Shown here piece after piece: positions 1 through 12,136 of a DNA stretch of 64,000 nucleotides; position 1 is the stretch's first letter; each line of letters begins with the position of its first letter. Under the pieces are notes generated by a model. It was not told the DNA's origin and made no database searches. It saw nothing but the letters and a program-made list of their open reading frames with translations. Position numbers and translations under genes: made by a program. Source of the DNA: Gracilaria domingensis (Eukaryota; Rhodophyta; Florideophyceae; Gracilariales; Gracilariaceae); contig VCMS01000025.1 in assembly GCA_022539475.1 (NCBI GenBank), forward strand, positions 542,111 through 606,110. The letters are read 5' to 3'.

Positions 1-3000
1 ATGCACAGCATTCGCTCCCCCAGGATTTAGGACTCTAACGTATCGAGTAGGGCAGTTTCCATGAGCATCAAGGGCACTTGTTTGGCACCATTGCAGAGGT
101 GTCGTCGTGCAATTCAGTATCCACGATTCATTCCGAATAGTGACAATTCTAGTGTTCTCCTTTACTCCGGCTGCGGTCCCAAGCTCCAACACTAAAGACC
201 TTCCAGGCAAGTTGACCGTGATTGGCTTCTTCGCTTCCAATAGAGACGACGGAGTAGTCCACCATTTTCTTGGATCAAGTTCTTCGTATGTTATTGTTTC
301 GTTGCTATCAGTCAGCATCCGAAGGGATAGATATGGGCCTTCAAAACAGACATATTCATCAGGTTCTTTGAACGGCGGACGACTGCGGAGGATGATGGAG
401 TTCGTTCCTGTACCATAGAACGATGTTCTGCTGCAAATTTCTAATGGCGTATCAGATCGGTTTCGAACCCATACACCAGCCGAAATCGTGAATTCACCAG
501 AAACCGATTCCCCGGAAGATATTGAGCACCTCAGATCTTTGACCCCTCTAGCAGCTGACGCTCTAGATTCAGGACCGGTGAAGACTGCCTTGACTCGACC
601 GTTCTCCACATCAGGAACGCTCACCGACTTTCCAAACTCCGGAATCCATGATTCGTCCGGCTTCTGGGAGCCTGGCAGGTTGTCGTACGCCAAAGAAAGA
701 AAGCAAGGGGTCATACTCTCTCCAGAAAAATGAAGATGTTCTGTTTCCAAAGAACTGATTTTCCCGGCAGCTAAGATTGTTTCCTCATAGTCATACGAAG
801 AACCTGCATAGGCAGTCTGCATAGTTTCACTCTGCGTAACCTTGTAGAACAGGGACCCGGGGAGATCATTCTTTAGAACGATTGGAGCCAGAAGGGCTAC
901 ATCAATCCAACCCTGTTTGGAAGATCTGCTTGAGTCATATGAAACAGAGCATTTAGGTTCGAGCTTCATGAAAAAGTCGCAGCTCCCTTTCTCTAGGGCT
1001 TTGCATACCAAAAATTGATGTTGGGTTTTCGTTTCCCTCCATTGTTTCTAATTCGCTGACTATTGCGCTCTGAGTCTCGTGCAACTCTACGTAACCACTT
1101 CACGCTCGGCATTGGCGAACTCCATTCAAAGACAGAGCTAATTTCTCCGAGTGTTCTCTTCACCGGTCGAACAAATATCTCATTCTTCCTATGCTGCACT
1201 GGAACATGAAACGCTTCCCCAGGGCCAAGAAAGATGCGTTCCTCACGCGCATTTGATGTCTCTGATCTATCTTTGCTCCCCGAGTACACGAAAATCTCCA
1301 TCGAGCGTTTTGTATGATTTAGAACCCGGTATTGCGATCTTAGGGTGCAAAGGGGAACGCCTTTACTCATTTTCACTTCCCATACCACATGAAGCTTTTT
1401 TCTTTCTTCGCCCGTACTACTGTCCGTCGGAAAGAAGGCCAGAGGGAAAATTCCAACTTCAGCGGCAGACAAGTTCTTGGAAAAGTAGGACGGAATGGTT
1501 AAAGAGCATCTCAAAGCTGATTCTCGTGACATTCTGCTTCTCTCAGTCCCGGAGGAGACGAGGCTTTCACTTTGAGCTTGCACTTCTATTTCAGAGCCAT
1601 GGACGATCGTAATGCGATGGGATGTTGACGGTAAGTTCACATTCACGGGAAGACCTAACTCGTTTCGGACAAAAAAAGCTGCCACTGCAGGTCTTTCACT
1701 TGAATCAGACTCACGTACGAACAGCTTTTGAAGTTGCCGCTGGCTAGACGAGGACGCACTTATTTCTGGCGTCGAGAGCGTTCTCAGCACAGTTAGCACC
1801 GCCGTTACTGTGGTCGGAGTGATATTGAAATCAGCTCTCTTTTCAGAACGAATGATATACGACTTCGCGCCACTCTGTCCATGGCTTATACTTGCTGCAA
1901 GATGCCAAGGCTCTAAAGCCGGTTCCCACCATCCCTTTTCTGAATTGAATAGATCCATAGAAGCGACACCCTCAATTTGAGTAATATTGCCAGCATGTGA
2001 GCTAAATAGTAAAGAGGAAATCTGAGTTTCAAGGACTGGGATAAATTGACCATCGGCATCATCAGAGAGCAGACACCTAACTGCCGCAATATCCATTGAA
2101 ACATTCATACTTGCAAGCGCCATTCGTCGCTGTTTTTCTTTCGGTTCAACTGGAGACGAGGCTCTACCAGGAGGGTTAGAAGCTTGTTTCCAGGCTCTTC
2201 GCGATAAATAAGATTGCGGCTTTCGGCTTATTTCGGCTCCAATCGCACGCAGCAATGGTATATCACTCGCGTTCACAAGACATAGAAGAGCCTCTGATGA
2301 TAGGTGCAGCCGGCACCCTTTTTCGTCGGCCAAAGGGCCAATATATTCCACAAAGAAGTTAGAAGGGTACAACAAGGGCGTTCTTGAAGCTTCGATAGGA
2401 TACGCGCAGAAGGTTTTGACGCCAAATACATCGTAATCCTCTCCCAACGGTCGGATTTCTTGGAGACAGGATACTTCCATTTGACGAGTTTCAAGAGATA
2501 TGAGTTTCGCGCCCGTGTTTCTCATCCATTCCATCTTTACTTCGAACTCGCCGACCATTGCAAGAGCTCGACGATCCCTATCATGTTGATATGTTCGTAG
2601 CAGGAGCTGGCTATTGTTCATCACGACGTTGAGTGTTCGACCAAGATACACGAAGTCCGGTGGAAAGGATGAAGACTCGAGAAACGGCCATCCGGGGACT
2701 GCCAAGTAAGTTAAGTCTCGGAAGAGATCCAGGGGGATATCTATCTGCACGTTATTCAAAGCAAGGAAAATAGACGGTCGATCTACGCCCTCCTTATCAT
2801 ACACCATCGACAAGTTCTGCTGCATGTCATTCTTCCCCAAGCCAATTGAAGGCTCAAAGCCCTCTCTCGTGACAAGAGGAACAACGAATTCTGATGATAA
2901 ACGGCGTGATTCTCGCCTAAGATCCTCTAAAGCTTGGAGCTTCGCATCAAGTTCAACTAGCAAACGACGTGGATTAAATATTTTGACCAACATTCTGAAG

Positions 3001-6000
3001 TCCTTCAACCTGACGCCCAAAATCTTGCACGAGTCCCGAGTCACATCCCATCCGCGAGAAACTTCAAATACGAATGAAGGAAATGAGGCTATCCCAACGA
3101 AAGTTTCCCAGCTAGTGTCTTCTGGCTTCTGCAAATGCGGTAACCCATCAGTATTTTCGACACGGGACTCAGGAGTATACTTAGCTGCGCATTCTGGCAT
3201 GTCACCATCCGATTCAGCTTGTACGAGCTTGTCTCCTCTTTCTTCCTTCAAGCAGTCCATGCCGAGCGAAAGATCTAGTTCTGTCACAGTCTCTGCCAGA
3301 TTTTCTGTTAGTACAAAGTATAGAACGGTATACTGAGCCTCATTCAAACTTAGGAAAACATTCCTGTTTGCCCTGAACCAGACTTCTCTCCTGCTCAGCG
3401 GGCCTTCGGGAGCAGTTTCATTTCCAGTCCCAATCACTATGTCTGCCATGAAGTTGGTCAGAAATGAAGAAGAAACTGAAATGGGGCTTGACGGGTTGCC
3501 CTGAAGTAAAAGGTACTCGACTGCAAACTGGGCATCTGTCAAACGACAGCTCCACCTATTACTGTCCCCGTCTTGTGCTGAATTTGATAAACATATATCC
3601 TGAATACCTACGTTCAATGCTTCTGACGCGCAAGCTGAGTGTCGCGGAAGACGAAGAGCAAGGTCGTTTAGAACGAGATTGACAATGAAATTCGGCGCCT
3701 GCTCACCTCTGAATTCATTAGCTAAACTTGTTTGACCATGAGCTGGGGTTTCCGTCTCAACAACGAGGTCAACGATTGGTTCAACTTCCTTCCAGAGTAC
3801 CTTAAAGTATTGCGAGATAACATTATAGAATCTACATAGGAGTGTGATCTTGATTCCTCTGAAATTTCCATTCAGTTCGTACTTTCCGATTCTTGACCGT
3901 GGAATAGATAGAACCCACTCATCATGGTTATCGATCCGCTGTTCCTCTGATACTTGATCTGGTTCTAACATTCTTTGTATAGCAGGTGCAGGTTTTTCGT
4001 AAGAATATTACTGAGATATGCTCCCGAACAGGCGAAGTAAGATCTCGCACTGAGAAATGTCGACAGTCGCCCCATGCTTTAGCCGTAGTATCTCCTTCAT
4101 TAAGATATTGAATCTTACTCTCCCTCATTTCGAGCACAGCAACAACGCCTCCGGACGCGATGAGCTGAAAATTGAGGCCGTCAAATTCTGAGACGACATA
4201 CGTCTGACGAAGTGGTGGCGATTCGCCTTGATGGCCTTGTTGTCCATGAATCTTTGAATCATGTCTCCGAAAGTTTTCTTCCGTGCCCTGCGAGGACTCT
4301 GGCTCAATATTAGAATGAATCCTTCTCTTCACACGATTCGCCTTGACGTACTCTCTAACAGCTCGAAAATACCTGGCGAGTCTGATGTACGTCTCCCTAA
4401 CACAAACGACATTGAGCGACAAGAAGTGTACTTGAACCCGTTGGTGTCTTGTGCGAAAATCAAGATCGTACTTCACGGTTACGAAGTCCTGATCTTCTTC
4501 TTGTCCTCGCGAGTCAGCTGTTCCAGTCGTACTCCGAGGTGGTGACACAGCTCTTGAACCAGAGAGGTTACCTGCATAGACCAAACGCCTGTATGCAGCA
4601 GTACTTCCTCGGCTCCCGTCAGTTACAGACCAGCTCTGCAGAGAAAAGCAAGCCTTAAGATTTGCCCTTCCGGTTTTCACGACTTCCCCTTGAATATGAT
4701 AGGCCGTGAGAGTCAACAAGCGCATTTCGGCGCGATCTCTGAGCTCCACAGAAGCTCTGTTGAGAAGCAGGCGAACGTCGTACGAAGCCAGCGCCGTCGG
4801 TAACGGTTCCTTGTCCATTACCTCATGCTTTTGGCCTTCATGAACATGATGGTGACTTGAAATGGCACTTGGAGAATGTACACTATGCCCCCTAGGACCA
4901 TGTGAAACCGGCCAGCTCTGAATAGAAGTTTCGTCTTCGTTCCCCGTCTTTTCACGTACATCTGGTAAGAGCTCTCGGCTCCATTTGTCTATGGTAATCA
5001 AAAGATGCTGAAATGCAGCCTGTGTGAGAATAAGAGTTACATCGGGAACTGTCCCACGAACCCTGACTTTCGCGATATTATCTTCTGATGATAAACGATC
5101 CTGAGAAGAATGACGCGCAACCTGAACCATAGTTGCGTCTCTCAAAGTTTGAACCATAAATCGCAAAGAAAATGGTCGGATGATCCGTTCCACTCCAGAA
5201 GTGTCAGTGGGGTACACCACACTTCCTGCAAGCAACTCTGGCGGCTTGCGTCCACCGATATCCGTTTGTGGCGATCTGGAAAGGGCTGTAGCAAGACTAG
5301 GACAAAAGTACATACTCAGGTTGTCAAGAGTCATTACGTAGTTCGAGTATCTGACCCTTCGTGCTAAGTCTTGACGCTCAGCAGAGCTAAAACTGAGCGC
5401 ATTATCCGACGTACAAACCCCTATAGTTCCCATGTTTACTACTATTGCCGGAGATGACGGTTCGCCTCCGGGAATGATAAATCGAGGAGCTAGAATTACG
5501 GCGTTGATCTGAAGAGGAACCTTGTTCGCGACCAAAGCCTCTTCAATTTCCATTCGAAGCTCAGCAATTCTGGCTCCAGCGGCTGCGCCCAAGAATGCCA
5601 TTATTGGATCTTCGGCCATCCCTCTTGGGCGCCAAAACTTCAGTCCCCACACAAAAGAACCTTTCGGACCATCAACAACAGCTTCCAGGGTCGCGATGGA
5701 CACATCCAAGTAGGTCTTTGGAGCCGATGGATCTTCACCCCCTCCTTGACGCCCTTCTTTTCTGTATCTAAACGCAGCAGCGTACCGGCAAGGGGAAGAT
5801 GAAGCTCGAGAAGTCCCAATGAACTCCTCTTCAGTCACGCGAAAAGTGGGCGGGGTCGTATCTCGCGCGGCAGCTCCGTATGCCCTAGCGCGCTTTCTTC
5901 TACTCCCAGATGAAGCTGATTGTGTCGTTGATGCAGTCAGAGATGGAGAGGGCTGAAGGTCGCACTGATTCTCAGCGGCTGATGTATCGCTTTCCTGATC

Positions 6001-7956
6001 TGAGTAAGCCTCTTGATGCATCAAAATCTCACTTGCAGGATTAGAACCATCGCGAATGGACTCTAGCGCATCGCCGACATCGGTAGGATACGCGCCTTGA
6101 ACAGAATCAGTTGGATAGTCTTCCTGACTTTGCGGGATGCCAATTCGATTGTAAGCAAGAGGCGCGTTTTTCTGTACATCCCAAACTTCTACGGACCCAA
6201 GAACGGCTTCAGTAATGAGGTCGTTCGCGGAGGAAACGAGCACTCCGACTCGTAAGTTCTGCAAAGTGCATGAAAGGCGCGAAATGGACTGCCGTGGAAA
6301 TCCACCTTGCGAAAGATTCAAAGTAACACTTTGCAGCAGAAAGGCCACACGCAAGGCTAAAGACGTGCGTTGCTCTGACTGAGGGCTCCCGCTATTCAGT
6401 ATCGAATCAATCTCTCGTTCTCGTACAATTTGCTTCTGGTCATCGTCTTGAGTCGTGTGAGTGCTGGTCTCAGAAGATTGAGATTGTTGCTTCTTCTCAT
6501 CCTCTTGCTCGTCTGCGTAGCCTAACATTCTCCAAAACGTAGAGGTAGAAGTTCCACTTTCCTCAGTTGACTCGCGCTTTTCTTGTTTCTTTGCGATTGC
6601 CTGCCATTCCTCGTGGTCTCTATCTATCTGCCGATCTACCCAATCACGAAACGCTATGGTCTCTTCGTATGACGACGAGGCTTCTATGTTCTCCAGTTCT
6701 TCTGCAATCTCGTTCGGCTCTTCCACACCAGTGCGACGAGCCTTTAAAAGAGATTTGCGATACGCAGCATATACAATTCGCTTTGTCCTCGTTTCCGCAA
6801 TACCAGCTTCAGTCAAACGCAGGGCGCGCTTACGCCTACCACTGAAACCCGGAAGCAGTTGATCAATGGCCCATACCCATCGTGCCTTGGCCGTCTTTGG
6901 TCGAACGCCCCGTGTGGCCAGGCGAGCAAAATATACGGAAGTTTGAAGTAAGGAGGTGTATTGTACATCGTTAAGGTTGCAGGTTACATTCGGGAAACGA
7001 ATATCAAGATCGACGGCGGGTTGAAGCTGGTGGAGGTCTACACCGTCAATGGTCGGCGCGTTGTTAGGAGACAGAAGAATGCGCATGAATCCGTCTATCG
7101 AGCTGATCAGACTCTCCGCTTGTGCTGCAACGGATGTGGGCGAGGACGCTGTCGAATCGCCCCTGACAAACTGGCGCAGCAGCTCTGGTGTTTGAAACAG
7201 CCTTGCTGACGCGGACGACTGATGATCCGTTGAAAGCGAAGCGCCGGGTTGATCGTGCTTAGTAATTGGCGCCCAATCTACTCGAAAACCGGTCACTTGC
7301 AAGAGCTTTCTCGTGTTCAAATCGTCACCACGTTCAACAAACGCCTCATTCCATGTATCGTTTGCAGAAACAATCTTAAGCGACTCGCAAACGACGGAGG
7401 TGAGATACGGGCGCTGCTTGTCTGAAAACGGGTCTTCGAAGCGAATGATGATGTCCTTGAGATGGAGCTGAATATTGTCAATGACCTTTGCGCGCAGCTG
7501 ATCGCTGACAAGCCAGTTAGACCAGGAGGACGAAGCCTTGCTCTCAGTCTCAGAACTGACGCCCCATGACGCCTCTCGCACAGCGTCGTCGGTATTCAAG
7601 CGAGCGCGCTTGATGCGGCGCTCACGCAGCTCCAATTCCGAGTCATCCGAACCGTCACCGCGAACCGGTCTGGCAATGATAGTAATGTCCTCCAACGTGA
7701 TGAGCACAGGCGTAGTTCCAATAGCGTTCCACGGCACGTTGAGTCGCAGCAGCCCAATAAAGCCGGCTTCGACAGTAACAGGTAGATTGACGCCCAGCGT
7801 CTCGAAGAGCACGGCAAGCGCCTCCGGACGAAGAGCGACACTGCGTAGCTCGACCAGACCAGACCAGGCGCCAAAGGTCACGCTCTGACGGTCGATGCCC
7901 TCCAGATACTGACCGAGGATGCGCGTGAGCACGTCGGCGAGCACGCTCTCCAGCAT
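1..7956 (-). CDS. VPS13: VPS13-family bridge-like lipid transfer protein (partial)
   Basis: VPS13 proteins are giant rods that move bulk lipid between organelle membranes at contact sites. The start at 7956 opens directly into a Chorein_N domain (first ~110 residues, beginning MLESVLADVLTRILGQYLEG). A long hydrophobic-groove body and acidic linkers follow. After 1000 the frame continues to the left edge with VAB/SHR-BD type repeats, for example TIRNESWILNCTTTPLQWCQ near position 100. About 2,600 residues are visible and the C-terminus (ATG_C/PH) lies outside. Predicted intron 3965-4118 has a GTAAGA donor after 4119 and a TTAG acceptor, and it joins the two main frames in phase. Between roughly 1015 and 1000 the frame changes again at a five-base T run (coding strand, 1010-1014). 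One extra T would give a continuous NFLVCKALEKGSCDFF reading. This is either an assembly error, a real lesion or a missed small intron. The family call is firm; the exon joints are inferred. Confidence 0.88.
3965..4118 (-). other. Predicted VPS13 intron
   Basis: On the minus strand a GTAAGATT donor follows exon base 4119. The acceptor ends GTTAG at 3965. The 154-nt removal is phase-compatible and reads E-K-P-D-Q across the joint. The upstream frame stops soon after the donor and the downstream frame has a stop just before the acceptor region, so some intron is needed here. Confidence 0.55.
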
Positions 7957-8900
7957 GGTGGGGACGCGGGGCGCAGAGGCGCGCGGATGCTGTGGCGCTC
8001 ACTTGCGGCGCATCAGATCGGGAGACAGAGGCAGAGGCACAGCTGTTGCTCGCATGGAGACGAGGAGGACCTGGGCCGAGTTGGAACGTTGTAAAGCGGC
8101 TCAACATGGGCAAGTCTGTCGGTTATCATTGCTGGGAAGCACATGACTAGGCAAGTGGCCACGAATCACACGTGGTACACGCGTCCACTATCCAATTTTA
8201 CAGTGTGTGTCATGATGAGAATTGTTCTGTGTTGGAGATCGCATCTGCGCGACAGGTGCGTCGCGCGCATTTTTCGCGCTCCCAACGCGACAGACAGACA
8301 GACAGACGCAGACTGTCTGGCAAAGCCGAGACGAAGAGAGCAGAGCGTCGAAAGCATTACGGCACCGTTGCACAATTGGTACCAACAGTACCGCGCATTA
8401 GACACGCCTTTTATCTTCAAGAGAGCTTCCGCCAAAGCGCGGCAAAGCGGCAAAAGCGGCGGCTTTGGCCGCTCGCTTGACAACTGCAGTTCACAGTCGA
8501 TTTCTGTCAATCACGATTTCGCAACCGTGAACAAATGTGACAAGCCATCCGCAACAGCTACAGCGCGCGCATCCGCAACACGCTAAAGATAGCACGCACT
8601 TGCCACTCGCTGCGCGCCGCGGGCCCGCGCCAAAGAAAAACACACGCGAGTCAAAACCGCCGAAAGATTTTGACTCGCGTGCAGTTTTGCTTTGAGAAAG
8701 TCCCGCGCCGTCAAAATGTTCATCGGCGCGAGCGTAGCGACGCACCGTCGCCGCCGGCATTCGACAGCCGCGGCAATCCCACGCACAAACTCCGAGCCGT
8801 CACGATGACGTACAAAGCCCCATTAATGTTAGACCAACGCGCGAATTTACACGTACCCACATCTCAACAGAAAAAACAGCTATACACAAGGGGAAAAAAA
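7957..8900. other. Intergenic: VPS13 promoter side and kinase 3' side
   Basis: No gene is supported here; the short open frames have no protein-like composition. The stretch holds a (GACA)n run near 8290-8310, an E2F-like TTTTTCGCGC near 8269, and a perfect 14-bp-arm hairpin at 8643-8681 (listed separately). It must contain the 3' end of the kinase transcript and the promoter of VPS13. Confidence 0.6.
8643..8681. repeat. Perfect inverted repeat (14-bp arms, 11-nt loop)
   Basis: Left arm CACGCGAGTCAAAA at 8643-8656 is the exact reverse complement of the right arm at 8668-8681. The loop is CCGCCGAAAGA. It lies 220-258 nt beyond the kinase stop codon and about 690 nt upstream of the VPS13 start. 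It could be an RNA 3'-end hairpin of the kinase transcript or a dyad protein-binding site. Function unknown. Confidence 0.7.
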
Positions 8901-11699
8901 CTACCGCACGTGTTTATACCAACCTCCTCTCGCTCGCCCGCGCCCATACCCGCGCCCACCACTCACCTCCGTCTTCACACCGCTCCCATCTCGATCCGCC
9001 CTTCCGCCGGCGGCAACCCCCCCGCGGCGGCTCGCAACCGCCCGTCGAATGCTCTCCACCTTCTCCGCCACCGCTGCACTCCTCGTCAGCCAAGCGCTCC
9101 TCAAAACGTCCTCCACCGTCGCACGTCTCTCCGGGTTCTTCTGCAGCAACGCCCCAATCAGTACACAAACGTCGCTATTCGCATCCACCCCGCTCGGAAA
9201 CTCCAGCTCCTGTTTGCAGATCGTGTCGTACATCTCGAACACAGACCGTGCAATGAACGGCGCCCTTCCAAAGATCATGTAGTACAACGTCGCTCCCAGC
9301 GACCACATATCCGCCGCGAGCAGGTTCACCTTCTGCCTGGGCGTGTTGTCTGAGATCGCCACCTCCGGCGCCGTGAACGCTGGCGTACCGGCCGTAGAGT
9401 ACTCCGCCACAGCCACCCCGCCGCCATCCGCTGTCTCACACTTCACTGCCGCTCCGAAGTCCGATATCTTCACCGTCCCATCACCTGCCTCCAGCAAGTT
9501 ATCTGGCTTGATATCGCGGTGCGCAATCTTCAAGTGGTGCAGGTATTCTATGCCCGCCAGCACATCCACAAAAGCCTTTCTCGCCCGCTCCCCACTCAGC
9601 GGATCTGCGCCTTTAAGCTTTGCCGAACTCATAATGGGTCCACGCGCCACAAACTCCAGTACAATGTAGAAGCGATCGTCCGTGGTGTCGTTGTACACTC
9701 CAATGCATCGGATCACATTCTCGTGCGACAGCGACTGCATTACCGCAATTTCGTTCACGTCCTTCGCCTCCAGGTTCGCAAAATCCCTTGAGTTGAGGTA
9801 CATACCATTCACTGGAATTGACCGGATGCGCTTGCGCATCATCGCTTTGCTCAGCACCTTCACCGCATAAAAATGTCGGTCCTGGGTCGAAAGCGCCAGT
9901 TTCACCTTTCCAAACGACCCTTTACCAATCGTCCCCAGTAAGATATATCCATCCAGTCGTTTTCTTGACTCGATCTTCTTGCCGTTCCACGAGTCGGTCA
10001 GAGGGTCATAGTTCTCCCGCAGACCCACCGGTTGGTCGCGAGACCGCACACTAGCATACGACGGGACCAGACAGCACAGCCCGCTCAACCACACGTCCGC
10101 GCTTCCCTTCGACGGGAACAAGAACTCGACGCGCTTACGCTCGTCGCTAAATTCCAAACTGAGCTCGCGGTCCGAGCCCTTGAGCTTGCTCACGTTGCAT
10201 AATGGAACAACTTCCGTCACAGGTACATTCCCCTTTCTCGAAAAGCGGTATCGGATTTCACTCAGATCCGACGTGAGCCACAGATACACTTGAGGGTGAT
10301 GCATAAAGCTGCGTCGCCGGTGTACAATGGTGCCCTTGAGAAGTTCCAGGACACACTCCAGAAACGACAGCGTCTTGGTAGTGGGAGTAGGTGCCGGTTG
10401 AAAGCTCCTTCTTGGCGAGAATTTTCGCGAGATGGAAGGTGATGCATACAGAGAGAAAACGTTGGGAGCACCGCCACCAGGAGGCGCCGTGTGCGACTCG
10501 CCCGGTGCACTAGTAGGTCGATCACTCTTGTACGACTGCGGGTTGGGCACGATAGCCGGTAGCTCACACGCGTTTGCGGAGCGCTTCGAAGAAGATTCGG
10601 CCATAATGGCCGCGCCGGGCGGCTGCATAGCGGCAGAAGAGCGCTGTGAAATACTAGTAGAAGAGGAAGCAGAGGAAGGGGAGTAATTAATGTGTCCGTT
10701 AGAATAACTCTTCGGCAGCGTCTGATTCAACGGCGGCGCTGCATTCTTCTCGCTCGACGTGCCATTTCGCAACTGGCGCATGGTGGAAATAAGCTTTGAA
10801 TGTGCAAAGCGCAAAGTGGGGACCGGAGCAGATGGTAGCGAAGGCGGAAGCGTCGCAGCTCCGTCGGATGATGGCGAGCCGTCGTCCATGATAGCGCCGC
10901 CACCCGCGGAGAAGGAACTTGTGGCCGAGAGCGTGGACGCAACCGAATGTGGTGGCGGGCGTGCGGTGGTGTCGAAGGACACAAACTTGGAGGCTTGCTT
11001 GCTCGGGGTAGATGTGGTGTTAGGTTGCGGCGACGGCGAGTGTCGCACGGGTGGTTCGCAAGACGACGACGACGAGAAGCAGCGCGCTCGATCAATAGAC
11101 GGAACTCGCGGCGTCGAGCGCGAGTTGGACACGCCGCGATAATTGGGGATTAGCACGCATTGCTGCTGCTCTTCTGCGTCGTCCTCGTCGTCATCTTCCA
11201 GCTGCTGGTGCTGCTGGTGCTGTTGTTGCTGTTGCTGCAGCTCTGATTGGTGCTGAGCGGCGTACGATGAGGGGAGAGCGGGAGACGCTAGGGCGGCAGG
11301 CTGGTCGTCGGCGTCGGAGTTGGAACCCATTGTGCAATGCCAGTCGTCGTCGGAGCCGACGTCGCCGGGCGGCGGCGGTCTGGGGGGCGGCGGTGGCAAG
11401 ACGGACGCGGTGACGGTAGGGCGCGACGAAGAGGCCTCGTCGGGCGGGAACGAAAGCTGTGCGCGCATGCGGTGGCAAGCACGAGCAAGGCGCACGCGCG
11501 GCGGGGGCGGCGCAAGCTGGCAGCGAGGAGAGGGGAGGGGGTGACGTACTGGGGCGCTCCCTGCTGATGTAGGGGGGGGGCGGTTGATGCGGGCGCCACC
11601 ACGAAGAGCCGAGCGAGCGGAACGCGTCGCACGTTTCAAAGGCGACGCGCGACTGGCGGGCGCGCGCGCGCCGCGTACTTGAACGGAGAATGCCGTCAC
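8901..11699 (-). CDS. PH-domain serine/threonine kinase, CaMKK/SnAK-like
   Basis: The C-terminal kinase domain (~590-885) has the glycine loop GTIGKGSFGKV (~593), HRDIKPDNLL catalytic loop (~726), SDFGAA metal-binding motif and an activation segment ending GTPAFTAPE (~774). That last signature is typical of CaMKK and of the plant SnRK1-activating kinases that phosphorylate AMPK/SnRK1. A PH-like domain (~446-543, ending ADVWLSGLCCLVP) precedes the kinase, an arrangement I do not know from animal CaMKK or plant GRIK. The first ~430 residues are low-complexity (Pro, Ser, Gln runs) and probably disordered. The C-terminal ~45 residues are Gly/Arg-rich. The frame opens at 11699, but the first ~75 codons look like GC-rich leader, so ATG at 11468 or 11330 may be the true start. 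The likely role is energy or calcium signalling upstream of SnRK1 (inference). The gene is divergent from the Hint gene. Confidence 0.82.
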   Translation of the reverse strand: MTAFSVQVRGARAPASRASPLKRATRSARSALRGGARINRPPPTSAGSAPVRHPLPSPRCQLAPPPPRVRLARACHRMRAQLSFPPDEASSSRPTVTASVLPPPPPRPPPPGDVGSDDDWHCTMGSNSDADDQPAALASPALPSSYAAQHQSELQQQQQQHQQHQQLEDDDEDDAEEQQQCVLIPNYRGVSNSRSTPRVPSIDRARCFSSSSSCEPPVRHSPSPQPNTTSTPSKQASKFVSFDTTARPPPHSVASTLSATSSFSAGGGAIMDDGSPSSDGAATLPPSLPSAPVPTLRFAHSKLISTMRQLRNGTSSEKNAAPPLNQTLPKSYSNGHINYSPSSASSSTSISQRSSAAMQPPGAAIMAESSSKRSANACELPAIVPNPQSYKSDRPTSAPGESHTAPPGGGAPNVFSLYASPSISRKFSPRRSFQPAPTPTTKTLSFLECVLELLKGTIVHRRRSFMHHPQVYLWLTSDLSEIRYRFSRKGNVPVTEVVPLCNVSKLKGSDRELSLEFSDERKRVEFLFPSKGSADVWLSGLCCLVPSYASVRSRDQPVGLRENYDPLTDSWNGKKIESRKRLDGYILLGTIGKGSFGKVKLALSTQDRHFYAVKVLSKAMMRKRIRSIPVNGMYLNSRDFANLEAKDVNEIAVMQSLSHENVIRCIGVYNDTTDDRFYIVLEFVARGPIMSSAKLKGADPLSGERARKAFVDVLAGIEYLHHLKIAHRDIKPDNLLEAGDGTVKISDFGAAVKCETADGGGVAVAEYSTAGTPAFTAPEVAISDNTPRQKVNLLAADMWSLGATLYYMIFGRAPFIARSVFEMYDTICKQELEFPSGVDANSDVCVLIGALLQKNPERRATVEDVLRSAWLTRSAAVAEKVESIRRAVASRRGGVAAGGRADRDGSGVKTEVSGGRGYGRGRARGGWYKHVR

Positions 11700-12136
11700 A
11701 TGTCATGTTTGGCGTGCCGCGGGCGGCTGCGCCTTTTTTTCGCGCCAGGCGCGCTGTTTGGTGGAAGCTGCGCGCGCCTTTTTTTTTCCCAAAAGGCGCG
11801 CGCGGCCGCTGATTGGCGGCGCGACGCCCGGCGGTCAGAGGCGCGCCGCACAGCTTTACCTTCCACGAGGCACGGCTCTGCCACGCCGACACCACGTCGA
11901 CGTGGGCCGTGATTCGTTGCGCAGGATGCGGGAGCTCGTGGCGAGACGCGCGAAGCGAGGCGGGGCCCCCGCCGCTGCGCCGCGGTTCCATCGGCGCGCG
12001 GCCTGCGCTCGAGCTGCGTGCGGCGGCGGCCCGCGACCTCGCCTGCGAAGGCGCCAACTGAAATGCAGCAGTGGCGCCGACTTGTACATGCCGGTCGCTC
12101 CACTTTCAGCCTCGCCGTAATTCCGCGCGCCACGCC
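11700..12136. promoter_or_regulatory. GC-rich divergent promoter, kinase / Hint gene
   Basis: The very GC-rich 437-bp spacer lies between two genes that point away from each other. It contains TTTTTTTCGCGCCAGGCGCG near 11735 and CAAAAGGCGCGCGC near 11790, both E2F-like, and a CCAAT-box core (GATTGGC) at 11811. No TATA box is evident. Long open frames here, up to 288 codons, are by-products of high GC. Confidence 0.45.

Noticed and set aside
11191-12057. 288-codon minus-strand frame
   Set aside because: It overlaps the kinase N-terminus and divergent promoter in another frame; Ala/Arg/Pro-rich GC artefact.
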